Positions 1 to 9,328 of a DNA stretch of 64,000 nucleotides are shown piece after piece. The notes under the pieces were generated by a model, which worked only from the letters and a program-made list of their open reading frames with translations, had not been told where the DNA came from and did no database searches. This stretch comes from Deminuibacter soli (GTDB lineage: Bacteria > Bacteroidota > Bacteroidia > Chitinophagales > Chitinophagaceae), in NCBI RefSeq assembly GCF_003412455.1, contig NZ_QTJU01000001.1:744001-808000 (forward strand), given 5' to 3'. Numbering within the stretch: position 1 is the stretch's first letter; each line of letters opens with the position of its first letter. A program made the translations under genes and the position numbers.

Positions 1-1308
1 CTGTCGCGTATCCTGCGACTGGAGGGCTACCAGGTTTTAGAAGCAGGCACTGCTGCCCAGGGACTGAAGTTGCTGGACAGGGAAGAGCCTGCGGTTGTGC
101 TGTGCGATGTAAAATTGCCGGATGCCAATGGCGTGGAGCTGATACCCTCGCTGCTTAACGGGCGCGCTTACCTGCAGGTGATTCTGTTAACCGCCTATGG
201 CAATATTGCCGATGGTGTACAAGCCATCAAAAACGGCGCCTTTGATTACATTACCAAGGGCAACGACAATGAAAAAATTATTCCCCTCGTTGCACGTGCT
301 TTTGAAAAAGTACAGCTGCAGCAACGCATACGCGACCTGGAAAAACAGGTATCCAAAAAGTACAGCTTTGCCGGTATCATCGGCAAATCGCCCGAAATAA
401 AACGCGCCATAGAACTGGGCAAAAGGGTAAGCGGCACCGATGCCACGGTATTGCTGATGGGTGAAACCGGCAGCGGCAAAGAAGTATTTGCACAGTCTGT
501 TCACTACAACAGCAAACGCGCGCAACAGCCTTTTGTAGCCATTAATTGCAGCGCTTTTAGCCGCGACCTGCTTGAAAGTGAAATTTTCGGCCACAAAGCC
601 GGCGCATTTACCGGGGCATTGAAAGATAAAAAAGGATTGATTGAAGAAGCCAGCACCGGCACGCTGTTCCTCGATGAAATAGGTGAAATGCCCGTTGAAC
701 TGCAGGCTAAACTGCTGCGTGTACTGGAAAGCAAAACATTTATAAAAGTAGGCGATACCAAAACAATAGAAGCAGATGTGCGCATTATTGCCGCCACCAA
801 CCGCCAGCTTGAAACAGAAGTAAGCGAAGGGCGCTTCAGGGAAGACCTGTTTTATCGCCTCAACGTATTTACCATTATCCTGCCTTCTTTAAATGAACGC
901 CGGGAAGACATTCCTTTGTTTGTTGATTTTTACATGCAGCAACTCGGCGCCAAACTGGGCAAAAATATTACGGGAATTGACAAACAGGCCCTGCAGCAGT
1001 TGCAGGCGCACAACTGGAAGGGCAATATCCGTGAATTGAAAAATGTGATAGAGCGTGCCTGCATACTGGCCGATACACCGGTACTTACGGTAGACAGCCT
1101 GCCGTTTGAGTTTCAGCACGTACCTGCGCCCGGCAATTCAGGCAATGGCAATTTTCTGTCGGCTTTTGATTTGGCCAGCGTTGAAAAACTGCACATTCAA
1201 CGCGTGCTGAACCATACCAGGGGCAATAAAACAGAAGCGGCCAAACTGCTGAATATTGGTCTTACCACTTTATACCGCAAAATAGAGGAATACCATATTA
1301 CACTTTAA
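1..1308 (+). CDS. Sigma-54-dependent response regulator (NtrC type), 5'-truncated by the window edge
   Basis: A phosphorylation-controlled activator of RpoN (sigma-54) promoters. The frame is open from base 1, so the start lies outside the window; the first in-window residues ([10 protein letters not shown]) already belong to the receiver domain. The acceptor Asp is seen in LCDVKLPD. The central AAA+ ATPase has Walker A GETGSGKE, the sigma-54-contacting GAFTGA loop and Walker [11 protein letters not shown] Fis-type helix-turn-helix closes the protein ([20 protein letters not shown]). The partner kinase is probably just upstream, outside the window. Its 3' end overlaps the convergent NarL-type regulator by 11 bp, leaving no room for a terminator between them. 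Confidence 0.95.
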   Translation: MSRILRLEGYQVLEAGTAAQGLKLLDREEPAVVLCDVKLPDANGVELIPSLLNGRAYLQVILLTAYGNIADGVQAIKNGAFDYITKGNDNEKIIPLVARAFEKVQLQQRIRDLEKQVSKKYSFAGIIGKSPEIKRAIELGKRVSGTDATVLLMGETGSGKEVFAQSVHYNSKRAQQPFVAINCSAFSRDLLESEIFGHKAGAFTGALKDKKGLIEEASTGTLFLDEIGEMPVELQAKLLRVLESKTFIKVGDTKTIEADVRIIAATNRQLETEVSEGRFREDLFYRLNVFTIILPSLNERREDIPLFVDFYMQQLGAKLGKNITGIDKQALQQLQAHNWKGNIRELKNVIERACILADTPVLTVDSLPFEFQHVPAPGNSGNGNFLSAFDLASVEKLHIQRVLNHTRGNKTEAAKLLNIGLTTLYRKIEEYHITL

Positions 1309-1936
1309 CCATGCCGTTTTTAATGGTGTACAGTACCAGCCCTACGCGTGAAGTGGTGTTGAGTTTTTCAAACAGGTTGCAGCGCAGTGCCTCAACAGCC
1401 CTGGGAGTGATAGACATATCTGAAGCAATTTCCTTGTACGATTTTTCGGTACAGCAAAGTTTCAGGAACTCCGTTTCCCTGAAGCTCAGCTGCACATCGG
1501 CCATCTCCTGGTCGTTTTTATTGATAAGGTGAACCAGTTTGCCGGTTACCAGTTCATTTAAACAGAAGCCTTTGTTCACCACATCGTACAGGGCGGCGCG
1601 CAACACTTCGGGTTTGCTGTCTTTTAAAATATAGCCTTTGGCGCCATTGCGCAGCATGCGGATAATGGCGCTGTCATTGTCCATCATCGATAAAATAAGC
1701 ACCTTGGTATCGGGATAATGTTCTTTTATCCAGCCGGCGGTTTCAAAGCCGTCCATTTCGGGCATGGTAATATCGAGTAATACAATATCAGGCACCCCGT
1801 GTATTTTGAGCTGGGATATAAAATGCCGCCCGTTATCGGCTTCAAACAATACATTGTAATCGCCGAAACTGTTGATCACAGCCATCAGGCCACTGCGCAA
1901 CAGCGCATGATCATCCACTAAAGCCACCTGAATCAT
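1298..1936 (-). CDS. NarL/LuxR-type response regulator
   Basis: Two-component regulator of 212 residues. The receiver domain carries the acidic pair DD at residues 8-9 and the phospho-acceptor Asp55 in IVLLDITMP. A LuxR-type helix-turn-helix fills the C-terminus (about 150-205; FRETEFLKL then KEIASDMSITPRAVEALR). The start codon overlaps the stop of the upstream kinase gene by 4 nt, so the two are translated together and form a cognate pair. Target genes cannot be inferred from the sequence. Confidence 0.95.
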   Translation of the reverse strand: MIQVALVDDHALLRSGLMAVINSFGDYNVLFEADNGRHFISQLKIHGVPDIVLLDITMPEMDGFETAGWIKEHYPDTKVLILSMMDNDSAIIRMLRNGAKGYILKDSKPEVLRAALYDVVNKGFCLNELVTGKLVHLINKNDQEMADVQLSFRETEFLKLCCTEKSYKEIASDMSITPRAVEALRCNLFEKLNTTSRVGLVLYTIKNGMVKV

Positions 1937-2733
1937 AACGCAGTAGTATTAGAAGTTTGTTGTAAACAAATGTTTACCTGCGTTCCATTGCCCGGGGAGG
2001 AGTGAATTTGTAAGGTTGCATTGATCAGGTGGGCACGCTGCTGCATGCTTTTTAAACCAATGCCTGTTTTCTTTTCATCGAGACAATCCATATCAAACCC
2101 AACGCCGTTATCCGCAATGGAAATGCAGGTTTTTTCCTGCGTGGTGGTAATATTTACCGCCAGCAGGCTCGCTTTCGCATGTTTCAGGCAATTATTGAAA
2201 ATTTCCTGCACCATACGAAATACCACGATAGTCTGCTCGTCATTTACCAGTACCTCATTTTCATCATAAGATAGCCGGGTTTGGATTGAAAGGGTTTTTC
2301 CTAGTAGCTTTAATTCATTTTCTATGGCTGTTACCAGCCCCAGATCGGTGATTTTTTCACCCAGTAAACTTTTGCTCAGATCGCGCAGATCGGCGATGGC
2401 TTTTCCAAGCAGCTGTTCTGTTACATCGAGCTGCTCGTTACTGCCCACTGTTGTGTGCAGAATATTTAAATTGAGTTTGGCCAGGCTGAGCACCTGGCCA
2501 ATATTATCATGAATTTCCTGGCTGATGTTGCGAAAAGTCTGCTCCTGTATTTCCAGCTGCGCCTGCAAAATCACCTGCTCGTACTGCACCTTTAAATTAA
2601 ACATCTCTTTCTGGTGCAGAATACGCCTTCTGTGTAACTGCAGAATAAACAGGTAGAAAAACACCAAAAAGAATACCAATACAGCAGAAGCTACAATAAT
2701 GACCGTATCTGTGTATTGGGGCGCTTGTAACAT
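1933..2733 (-). CDS. Membrane-bound sensor histidine kinase (HisKA_3, NarX/DegS-like)
   Basis: Kinase of 266 residues with one N-terminal membrane segment (about 10-33) and no periplasmic sensor domain, followed by a coiled region and the dimerisation/phospho-acceptor helix. His75 lies in ISQEIHDNIGQVL, the signature of HisKA_3 kinases that pair with NarL-type regulators. The ATPase domain has an N box (EIFNNCLKHAKA) and G boxes (DNGVGFD, GIGLKSM). It overlaps the downstream regulator by 4 nt. Its own start lies 43 nt inside the 3' end of a membrane protein gene, which may supply the missing sensing function; that link is inference. Confidence 0.93.
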   Translation of the reverse strand: MLQAPQYTDTVIIVASAVLVFFLVFFYLFILQLHRRRILHQKEMFNLKVQYEQVILQAQLEIQEQTFRNISQEIHDNIGQVLSLAKLNLNILHTTVGSNEQLDVTEQLLGKAIADLRDLSKSLLGEKITDLGLVTAIENELKLLGKTLSIQTRLSYDENEVLVNDEQTIVVFRMVQEIFNNCLKHAKASLLAVNITTTQEKTCISIADNGVGFDMDCLDEKKTGIGLKSMQQRAHLINATLQIHSSPGNGTQVNICLQQTSNTTAL

Positions 2734-3353
2734 AAAAGTCCGATAGATATCATCGCGAATTTAATGAATATAGCAATAACGTTTACAGTCAAAACATTTA
2801 GAGATTGTTCCTGCAGCTTTTGTGTAAGGAAATAGCGGTAAGATGCCATTGCCAGCAAGCTGATGGTACAATAAACCAGGAAGGCACTTACAAACCAAAA
2901 GATGGGTAATTTCTGGAAGTAAAGGATTTTGTCTGATTTTGATAAGTCAAACAAAAAATACATACTATAAATAATTATTATAAGATATGCATATCCCGAT
3001 GCAATGCTGTTAAACGTATTCCATGGCTCCCAATATACGATATCAATTACGCAAAACAATGTACTGGGTATGTTGATTAACCAAAACTGCCTGGAGAAAT
3101 TTTGCCCGGTGATGGCCCTGGCTATGATAAATACCACGAACATCAATTCTATCCAGTTGGCAAAATGATACAGCACAAGATTGTTGATATAGAACTTTCC
3201 CAGCACATTGGTACAACCATACAACAATATATTATAGATGAAAAAGTAAAACCAAACCCTGTCTTTTTTATCAATATCCTTCCACAGTATAATGTACAGG
3301 ATGAGACAAAGCAAGGGCATATAGGTATCGTTGTATGATAATACTTTAAACAT
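2691..3353 (-). CDS. Polytopic membrane protein of unknown function, co-transcribed with the kinase
   Basis: 220 residues, very rich in Phe, Ile, Leu and Tyr, with about six or seven hydrophobic stretches and an overall look of a 7-TM sensory or carrier-like protein. No catalytic motif is recognisable. The end of the gene overlaps the histidine kinase by 43 nt, a strong sign of co-transcription, and the kinase has no extracellular domain. A role as membrane sensor or partner of the kinase is plausible but inferred only from that arrangement. The base composition is lower in GC than its neighbours. Confidence 0.75.
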   Translation of the reverse strand: MFKVLSYNDTYMPLLCLILYIILWKDIDKKDRVWFYFFIYNILLYGCTNVLGKFYINNLVLYHFANWIELMFVVFIIARAITGQNFSRQFWLINIPSTLFCVIDIVYWEPWNTFNSIASGYAYLIIIIYSMYFLFDLSKSDKILYFQKLPIFWFVSAFLVYCTISLLAMASYRYFLTQKLQEQSLNVLTVNVIAIFIKFAMISIGLLCYKRPNTQIRSLL

Positions 3354-3361
3354 ATTGCTGT

Positions 3362-3739
3362 TTAGTTAAGAAAATTCGATTTGCCACAGTTTGAAGGGCA
3401 GGGAGAACCACCCTGTGAACCTCCATCCTGTGCGCCGTTACCTGTGGCTGGACCTTTACCTTTGGGCATTTCTTCAGGAATACCGTAGTCGTCGAGCTGG
3501 TCAGTTGCTTTATTTTTCACACAACCTACCATGATAGGCCGGGGTACCATTACACCTTTTTTCATTTCAGCACCAAAGTAAATACGGATACCATCCATTT
3601 TTTTACCATCCTGTTTCAGCAAAGCTTCAATTTCTTCCCTGGTAAAAGTGTAGGCCCTTGGTGTACTTTTAGGGAGGTCTTTGATGTGTTCTTTGTAAGC
3701 AGCAATCAGCTTCGCTGCTTTTTTTAAGTCAATGCTCAT
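3362..3739 (-). CDS. Hypothetical protein with Gly/Ser/Cys-rich tail
   Basis: 125 residues, not recognised with certainty. An N-terminal charged helical part (SIDLKKAAKLIAAYKEH) is followed by a probably folded middle (IRIYFGAEMKKGVMVPRP) and a disordered C-terminal tail rich in Gly, Ser and Pro with two Cys (SPCPSNCGKS). It is cytoplasmic: there is no signal peptide or membrane segment. It lies 8 nt upstream of the membrane protein gene and may head the same transcript (hypothetical protein, membrane protein, kinase, regulator). ATG start at 3739. Confidence 0.7.
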   Translation of the reverse strand: MSIDLKKAAKLIAAYKEHIKDLPKSTPRAYTFTREEIEALLKQDGKKMDGIRIYFGAEMKKGVMVPRPIMVGCVKNKATDQLDDYGIPEEMPKGKGPATGNGAQDGGSQGGSPCPSNCGKSNFLN

Positions 3740-3937
3740 GATTGGTCAGTTTTTTAGTGTATTGATTATTTGATTTAGCAAGTGTCACAACGGGCAAATT
3801 AACCATTCGCATCATCACCAGCAACCGTTAATTGCACATTTCTTGTCCGTGAAAAAACACATTGGCTCTTTCGTGTAAATTTAGTATGGCATTCAGCAGG
3901 CACTCATACCTTTATACCGTATTAAAATTTATGAAGC

Positions 3938-5197
3938 ATGAGCAAATTAAGCCAGCTCGCTGAAACCCTTATCGGTTCTGAAATTGTGCGTCTTGGTAAT
4001 GAAATCAATGACCGTATCCGCAAAGGCGAAAAAATTTACAACTATACCATCGGGGATTTTGACCCTGCCGTATTTCCCATTCCCAAAGAACTGGAAACGC
4101 TGATTATAGATAGCTACCGGCAACACTATACCAATTATCCGCCTGCCGATGGCCTGCTCGAGTTACGTGAAGCAGTTGCCACCTTTATCAAACAGGGGGA
4201 AAACATTGATTATGCTCCCAACGAAATACTCATTGCAGCCGGTGGCCGCCCGCTTATTTACACCATTTTTAAAACCCTGGTGAATAAAGGCGATAAAGTA
4301 ATTTATGCAGTGCCCTCGTGGAACAACAATCACTACGTGCATTTAACCGATGCACAGCATTGCCTGGTTGATGCCACGCCCGAAAACAATTTTATGCCCA
4401 CCGCGGCAGACATTGCCCCGCATATACCGGGCGCTGCGCTTGTTTGCCTGTGCACGCCGCAAAACCCAACCGGCACTACTTTACCCAAAGCCGAGCTGGA
4501 AAAAATATGTGACCTGATACTCGCCGAGAATGCGCGCGGAAGTGCAGACGAAAAAAAACTGTACCTGCTGTACGACCAGATGTACTGGACCCTTACCTAT
4601 GGCGATACGCAACACTACAACCCCATTACCCTGCGCCCTGAAATGAAACAGTACACGGTATTTGTAGATGGCATGTCAAAAGCGTTTGCAGCTACCGGTG
4701 TACGTGTTGGCTGGTCGCTGGGCCCTGCTGCCGTTATTGCACGCATGAAGGCCCTGCTCAGCCACCTTGGCGCATGGAGCCCGATGGCCGAACAAAAAGC
4801 CGCCGCCAAATACCTGCTGCAGCATGAGCAGATTAAAACCTACATGCAGCATTTTAAACAGGAACTGGAAACCAGGCTCCGGCTTATTTACCAGGGATTT
4901 GTTCACCTGAAAGAGAAAGGTTACCGGGTAGATGCGGTAGCGCCGCAGGCCGCCATATACCTTACCATTCGCCTTGACCTTGCCGGTTTAACCGCACCGG
5001 GAGGGCAGCAACTCAATAACCAGGCTGATGTTACCGCATACATTTTAGACAAGGCTAAGCTGGCTGTAGTGCCTTTTTATGCTTTTGGCGCCGGTAAGCA
5101 ATCGCCCTGGTACCGCCTCAGCGTAGGCACCTGCAAAAAAGAAGAAATCAGTGAAATGCTCGGCAAGCTGGAAGAAGCACTGGCTATGTTGCAATAG
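3938..5197 (+). CDS. PLP-dependent aminotransferase, class I/II
   Basis: 419 residues, a full-length fold-type I aminotransferase acting on an amino acid not identifiable from sequence. Visible family features are the N-terminal substrate loop (YTIGDFDP), the PLP-contacting segment around AAGGRPLIYTIFK, the Asn of PQNPTGT, the Tyr in LYDQMYW, and the Schiff-base lysine in GMSKAFAATGVRVGW. The C-terminal arginine for the substrate carboxylate is in WYRLSVGT. The gene stands alone and ends in a strong perfect palindrome terminator. Confidence 0.93.
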   Translation: MSKLSQLAETLIGSEIVRLGNEINDRIRKGEKIYNYTIGDFDPAVFPIPKELETLIIDSYRQHYTNYPPADGLLELREAVATFIKQGENIDYAPNEILIAAGGRPLIYTIFKTLVNKGDKVIYAVPSWNNNHYVHLTDAQHCLVDATPENNFMPTAADIAPHIPGAALVCLCTPQNPTGTTLPKAELEKICDLILAENARGSADEKKLYLLYDQMYWTLTYGDTQHYNPITLRPEMKQYTVFVDGMSKAFAATGVRVGWSLGPAAVIARMKALLSHLGAWSPMAEQKAAAKYLLQHEQIKTYMQHFKQELETRLRLIYQGFVHLKEKGYRVDAVAPQAAIYLTIRLDLAGLTAPGGQQLNNQADVTAYILDKAKLAVVPFYAFGAGKQSPWYRLSVGTCKKEEISEMLGKLEEALAMLQ

Positions 5198-5213
5198 CGA
5201 CAACAGGCTGTTC

Positions 5214-5257
5214 TTATAACAACAAAGGCCACCCATGGGTGGCCTTTGTTGTTATAA
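5214..5257 (+). terminator. Perfect 22-bp palindrome, bidirectional terminator
   Basis: Two 22-nt arms are exact reverse complements with no spacer (core GGCCACCC/GGGTGGCC flanked by AACAACAAA and TTTGTTGTT). It sits between the aminotransferase stop and the stop of the convergent small gene at 5268. Its AT ends provide U-rich tails on both strands, so it can stop both transcripts. Confidence 0.85.
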
Positions 5258-5267
5258 ATTTATTTTA

Positions 5268-5516
5268 TCAGTTCTTATTATTCATAAAAACGAACGGTTT
5301 TAATACGCGCTGCCCTGCAACCCGCAAAATCTGGTAGGGCTTCGATAGTATCTTATGGCGGGAAATGTCAATCACTTCGTTTGCCACACAAAATACTTCC
5401 ATACTTTCTGCGTGATACAGCAGTTCATGCAGCAATTCAACTTCATGTTCCAGTTCCCTTGCGTTAAGGGTTCCGTTTTTAGTTAAAACAAGCAAATCTC
5501 TGTTTGGGGAGCGCAT
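5268..5516 (-). CDS. Small hypothetical protein (82 aa)
   Basis: 82 residues with no recognised domain. It is mixed alpha/beta in look, with a helical acidic middle (ARELEHEVELLHELLYHAESMEV) and a basic C-terminus. There is no signal peptide. It has an ATG start at 5516 and shares the palindromic terminator with the aminotransferase. A short lipoprotein gene lies 29 nt upstream on the same strand, so the two may be co-transcribed. Coding status rests on reading-frame quality and position only. Confidence 0.55.
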   Translation of the reverse strand: MRSPNRDLLVLTKNGTLNARELEHEVELLHELLYHAESMEVFCVANEVIDISRHKILSKPYQILRVAGQRVLKPFVFMNNKN

Positions 5517-5545
5517 ACAACACCGTTTACTTCTTTGTTAAAATC

Positions 5546-5668
5546 CTATCCTACTATGCCTCTTCGCGCCGGACACCCGCACCTGTTTTTGCTCGCAGAG
5601 CCGCAGGATGCAAATACCACAGTCAGGATCAACAATATAAGAATAGTTTGGTTTACCTTTCGCCTCAT
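5546..5668 (-). CDS. Very small lipoprotein (40 aa)
   Basis: A 40-residue reading frame, too short for usual gene calls, fills most of the gap between the 82-aa gene and the glycosyltransferase. It starts MRRKVNQTILILLILTVV and has a textbook lipoprotein signal: basic n-region, Leu/Ile-rich core and lipobox FASC. The mature peptide is about 19 residues with three more cysteines (Cys-Gly-Cys near the middle) and ends in PARRGIVG. The function is unknown. The signal peptide and clean spacing to the neighbouring gene argue that it is real. Confidence 0.6.
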   Translation of the reverse strand: MRRKVNQTILILLILTVVFASCGSASKNRCGCPARRGIVG

Positions 5669-5719
5669 ATAAGTTTTCTAAATTAAGAATTTATTACTGG
5701 ATTTTTTTTCTAAAAAAAG

Positions 5720-6832
5720 GTGCTGAACAAAAAAATTAACATACCAACCGTGCTGGTAGCACCGCTTGATTGGGGGCTTGGCCATACCACCCGTTGCGTT
5801 CCCATCATCCGCCAATTACAACATCATGGTTATAAGGTAATTGTAGCAGCAGAAGGCCCTGCCCTTTTCTTACTGCGGCAGGAGTTTCCCGGAATTGATT
5901 ACCTGGAACTGAAAGGTTACCGTATACAATATGCTAAGTATAAACGCCTTTTGCCCCTGAAAATTTTGCTGCAGTTACCCAAAATTTTCTTTGCTATCCG
6001 TTATGAGCACCGCTGGCTGCAACAGAAAATAAAGGAATTACCTGTTCAAATGGTGATTTCCGACAACCGTTACGGTTTGTGGAGCAAAGCAATACCCTCC
6101 ATTTTTGTAACGCACCAGCTGCAAATTCAAACACCTTTTACATGGTTAACGCGATTTGTCCAAATCCTTAACTACCGCTATATACGTCATTTTAACACTT
6201 GTTGGGTGCCCGATACGGCCGGGAGCTTTAATGTTGCCGGCAATCTTTCTCACCCGCAGGTGCTGCCACGCGTACCGGTAGTGTACACAGGGTTACTCTC
6301 CCGGCTGCAAACCCTACCCCTGCAGGGTGCTGCGATGCGTTACCGCTGGTTGTTCCTGCTCTCCGGACCAGAACCGCAACGCTCGCTGCTGCAACAAAAA
6401 CTGCTGCAGCTTGCCGCTGAAATGGATGAAAATGTGTTACTGGTATTAGGCAGGCCTGGAAGTACCGCAGTAACGCAGGGGCCGGCCAACTGCACGGTGA
6501 TTAATCATTTAAGCAGTGAAAACATGCAACAGGCTTTTGCCGGTTGTGATTTTGTGCTCAGCCGTTCTGGTTATACCACGGTAATGGAATTGCTGTTGCT
6601 GCAGAAAAAAGCATTACTGGTACCTACACCCGGCCAAACCGAGCAGGAATACCTTGCCGGTCATTTGCAACAGCAACAATGGTGTTACACCTGCACACAA
6701 AACGAACTTACTATTGAGCAGCTGCATGCCGCAACGCAGTTCCATTACCAGCTGCCTGCCTTTACCAGTACAGGGCTCGATGAGGCCATACAGGCTATGC
6801 CTTGGGATAATCAAAAAACCAGAACCGCTTAA
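5720..6832 (+). CDS. MurG-like glycosyltransferase
   Basis: 370 residues of GT-B type, with a Gly-rich N-terminal donor-side loop (APLDWGLGHTTRC) and a C-terminal nucleotide-sugar half containing CDFVLSRSGYTTVMELLLL and a PTPGQTEQEYLA segment. This layout resembles MurG and other UDP-GlcNAc-type transferases. The acceptor is unknown; cell-envelope glycan or glycolipid is the usual guess. The reading frame begins at a GTG, and no ATG is close by. The 3' end overlaps the convergent SixA-like gene by 38 bp. Confidence 0.82.
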   Translation: MLNKKINIPTVLVAPLDWGLGHTTRCVPIIRQLQHHGYKVIVAAEGPALFLLRQEFPGIDYLELKGYRIQYAKYKRLLPLKILLQLPKIFFAIRYEHRWLQQKIKELPVQMVISDNRYGLWSKAIPSIFVTHQLQIQTPFTWLTRFVQILNYRYIRHFNTCWVPDTAGSFNVAGNLSHPQVLPRVPVVYTGLLSRLQTLPLQGAAMRYRWLFLLSGPEPQRSLLQQKLLQLAAEMDENVLLVLGRPGSTAVTQGPANCTVINHLSSENMQQAFAGCDFVLSRSGYTTVMELLLLQKKALLVPTPGQTEQEYLAGHLQQQQWCYTCTQNELTIEQLHAATQFHYQLPAFTSTGLDEAIQAMPWDNQKTRTA

Positions 6833-7286
6833 CTGCCGTTTGAAAATCTTTCCAGTCAGTGATGTCTGTCTGCACGGCAAATATGGCGCAGGTGGGCATA
6901 TCGTCTATGCGGGTAGACGGCGTAAGTGTATTCACGAAATCGGTAATGCCAGGATTGTGCGAGAAAATGGCAATGGTATCGAAAGCATTATCTGCCCCTT
7001 TCACTACATCATAAAATACAGGCACGCCTGCATGGTACAGTGCCGGCACACGAATAATGGCGCTGTGGGCCACCTGGTAGGCATCTGCAAAATAACCCGC
7101 CGTGGAAAAAGCCCGGTTGGCAGTGCTGGCAATAAAAGCATCGATAACGATGTTTTTCTTCAGCAGGCGACTGGCCATTTCCGGCGCGTCCCTATGACCT
7201 CTTGCATTGAGCGGCCGGTCAAAATCCTTTTGTTCAGTATTGTCCCAGCTGCTTTTGGCATGCCGTATAACGAGCAGTGATTTCAT
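6795..7286 (-). CDS. SixA-like histidine phosphatase
   Basis: 163 residues of the histidine phosphatase (phosphoglycerate mutase-like) superfamily. The catalytic RHG-type motif is near the N-terminus (LLVIRHAKSSW), and a second conserved His lies in IFSHNPGITDFV. The size matches SixA, which removes phosphate from phospho-histidine of phosphorelay proteins. The start at 7286 (MKSLLVIRH) is preferred over an in-frame extension because it places the motif at the usual distance from the N-terminus. The true substrate is unproven. Confidence 0.88.
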   Translation of the reverse strand: MKSLLVIRHAKSSWDNTEQKDFDRPLNARGHRDAPEMASRLLKKNIVIDAFIASTANRAFSTAGYFADAYQVAHSAIIRVPALYHAGVPVFYDVVKGADNAFDTIAIFSHNPGITDFVNTLTPSTRIDDMPTCAIFAVQTDITDWKDFQTAVKRFWFFDYPKA

Positions 7287-7326
7287 ACAACAAATGTAAC
7301 AAAAGCTGGCAGCAGGCATTAACAAA

Positions 7327-7364
7327 AAACGGATTCAGCCGGTATAACCCGGCTGAATCCGTTT
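7327..7364 (-). terminator. Intrinsic terminator after purF
   Basis: A 16-bp perfect stem (AAACGGATTCAGCCGG and its complement) with a 6-nt loop is followed on the minus strand by six T residues. It lies just downstream of the purF stop and upstream of the SixA-like gene, so the two are separate transcripts. Confidence 0.85.
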
Positions 7365-7388
7365 GCGCTTTAAACTGTTGCGTAAAGC

Positions 7389-9236
7389 TTAATATCCTCT
7401 TACATTCTTGCCATCCATGTAGTTGATGAAGGCCTTGTTCACCACGCGGTTGCCACCCGGTGTGGGGTAGTTACCGGTGAAGTACCAGTCGCCCAGGTTG
7501 GTGGGGCAGCTGTCGTGCAAATCTTCAATGGTCTGGTAAATTACCTGAACAGGAATGTCGATTTCTTTTGGTGTAATGAGTTCCGCAATTTTCAGCGAAA
7601 TCTCTTCCGGCGTAAAAGGTTTGTACACGCCTTTTACAATGTTTTCGGTATGCAGCTGGTTGGTGCGTTGCAGCTCTTTGCACTGTTCGTACAATTTGTT
7701 CAGCTCAGCTTCCATACCTCTTTCCTTCAGCAGTTCAATGGCCGCGCGGAAGGCAATAAAATCACCCAGCTTGCTCATATCAATACCGTAACAATCGGGG
7801 TAGCGTATCTGCGGAGCAGAAGAAACCACGATAATTTTTTTCGGTTTCAAACGGGCCAGCATACGCACAATGCTTTCTTTTAAAGTAGTGCCGCGTACAA
7901 TGGAATCGTCTATCACCACCAGGGTGTCTTCGTTTTTCTGAACGGTACCATAAGTAATATCGTACACGTGTTGCACCATTTCGTTGCGGCTGGCATCTTC
8001 TGTAATAAAGGTGCGCAGTTTCACATCCTTGATGGCGATTTTCTCCTGGCGTATTTTGCGGGTTACCATCTCCTGCAGCTTTTCTTCGGTAACATCGTTA
8101 CCCCAGCTGAGTATGCGCTGAATTTTGATCTGGTTCAGGTAGTCTTCCATCCCTTTTACCAGGCCATAAAACGCTACTTCTGCGGTATTGGGAATATAGG
8201 AGAAAATGGTATTTTTTAAATCGTAGCTGATATCTTCCAGCACGCGTTTGCTGAGGTGGTAACCAAGTGCAATACGCTCGCGGTAAATTTTTTCATCACT
8301 GCCACGGCTGAAATAAATGCGTTCAAAGCTGCAGGCTCTTCTTTCTTTAGGCTCAAGTACCTGCTCAATAACATAGTCGCCGTTGCCTGAAACCACAAGT
8401 GCATTACCCGGCATTAATTCCAGCACTTCGTTTTCGCCCACATTAAAGCTGGTTCTGATAGCTGCTCTTTCACTGGCAGCCACAATTACTTCATCATCGA
8501 TATAGTAATAGGCCGGGCGTATGCCATGTGCATCGCGCATAACAAAGCTGTCGCCATTGCCAATTAAACCGCCAATGGTGTAACCGCCGTCGAACAGCGG
8601 GGTGGCTTTTTTCAGCACATTTACCACGTTGGCCGCATTGGGTTGTTTGTCATCTTCTTTAGAAAGAAAATGATGCACTACTTCCATCATGGCAGCGAGG
8701 TCGCTCTGTTTCTGAAATTCACCCGGGTCAATATTAATCAGGTCAAACAGCTCTTCTGTATTTACCAGGTTAAAGTTCCCTGCCAATGCAAGGTTTTTAC
8801 CCGGAAGCAGGTCGCGTTTAATAAACGGATGACAAAATTCAACATTGTTTTTGCCTTGTGTGCCGTACCGGAGATGGCCCAGCAGCAGTTCGCCCATAAA
8901 AGGCAGGTGGCCTTTCATTAAACCGGGGTGCTGTTTAATATCGGGCTGGTATTTCTCCAGCTCTTTCAATTCCTGGCCCAGTTTAAAAAAGATATCTGCA
9001 ATGGGTTGCTGTGCATTGCTGCGCGTGCGGTACAGGAACGGATAACCCGGCTCAGTATTCAGTTTTACAGCTGCAATACCTGCACCATCCTGGCCGCGGT
9101 TGTGCTGCTTTTCCATGAGCAGGTACAACTTGTTGAGACCGTACATCACTGTTCCATACTTCTGCAAATAGTACGAGAAAGGTTTCCTGAGACGAATGAA
9201 GGCGAGCCCGCATTCATGTTTTATTTCATCACTCAT
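7389..9236 (-). CDS. purF: Amidophosphoribosyltransferase, long form
   Basis: First committed step of purine synthesis: glutamine and PRPP give 5-phosphoribosylamine. The N-terminal Ntn glutaminase domain has Cys9 in HECGLAF, with RGQDGAG and HLRYGTQG further on. The C-terminal phosphoribosyltransferase domain has the PRPP loop VVIDDSIVRGTT at about residues 430-445. At 615 residues it is longer than the usual 470-510 form and belongs to the long variant seen in Bacteroidota. If Cys9 is the nucleophile, an eight-residue propeptide must be removed. It is monocistronic, with a terminator downstream. Confidence 0.92.
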   Translation of the reverse strand: MSDEIKHECGLAFIRLRKPFSYYLQKYGTVMYGLNKLYLLMEKQHNRGQDGAGIAAVKLNTEPGYPFLYRTRSNAQQPIADIFFKLGQELKELEKYQPDIKQHPGLMKGHLPFMGELLLGHLRYGTQGKNNVEFCHPFIKRDLLPGKNLALAGNFNLVNTEELFDLINIDPGEFQKQSDLAAMMEVVHHFLSKEDDKQPNAANVVNVLKKATPLFDGGYTIGGLIGNGDSFVMRDAHGIRPAYYYIDDEVIVAASERAAIRTSFNVGENEVLELMPGNALVVSGNGDYVIEQVLEPKERRACSFERIYFSRGSDEKIYRERIALGYHLSKRVLEDISYDLKNTIFSYIPNTAEVAFYGLVKGMEDYLNQIKIQRILSWGNDVTEEKLQEMVTRKIRQEKIAIKDVKLRTFITEDASRNEMVQHVYDITYGTVQKNEDTLVVIDDSIVRGTTLKESIVRMLARLKPKKIIVVSSAPQIRYPDCYGIDMSKLGDFIAFRAAIELLKERGMEAELNKLYEQCKELQRTNQLHTENIVKGVYKPFTPEEISLKIAELITPKEIDIPVQVIYQTIEDLHDSCPTNLGDWYFTGNYPTPGGNRVVNKAFINYMDGKNVRGY

Positions 9237-9328
9237 GGTAGTAGAAAAAGAAGCCGCAAGGTACGACTAGCATTTAAATAAATACGCACTTTAACTTAAG
9301 ATAAGTACAACACCAGCCGGTTCAGGAC

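Noticed and set aside
6654-7280. 208-codon plus-strand frame over the SixA-like gene
   Set aside because: Shadow of the histidine phosphatase, which carries the RHG-type motif.
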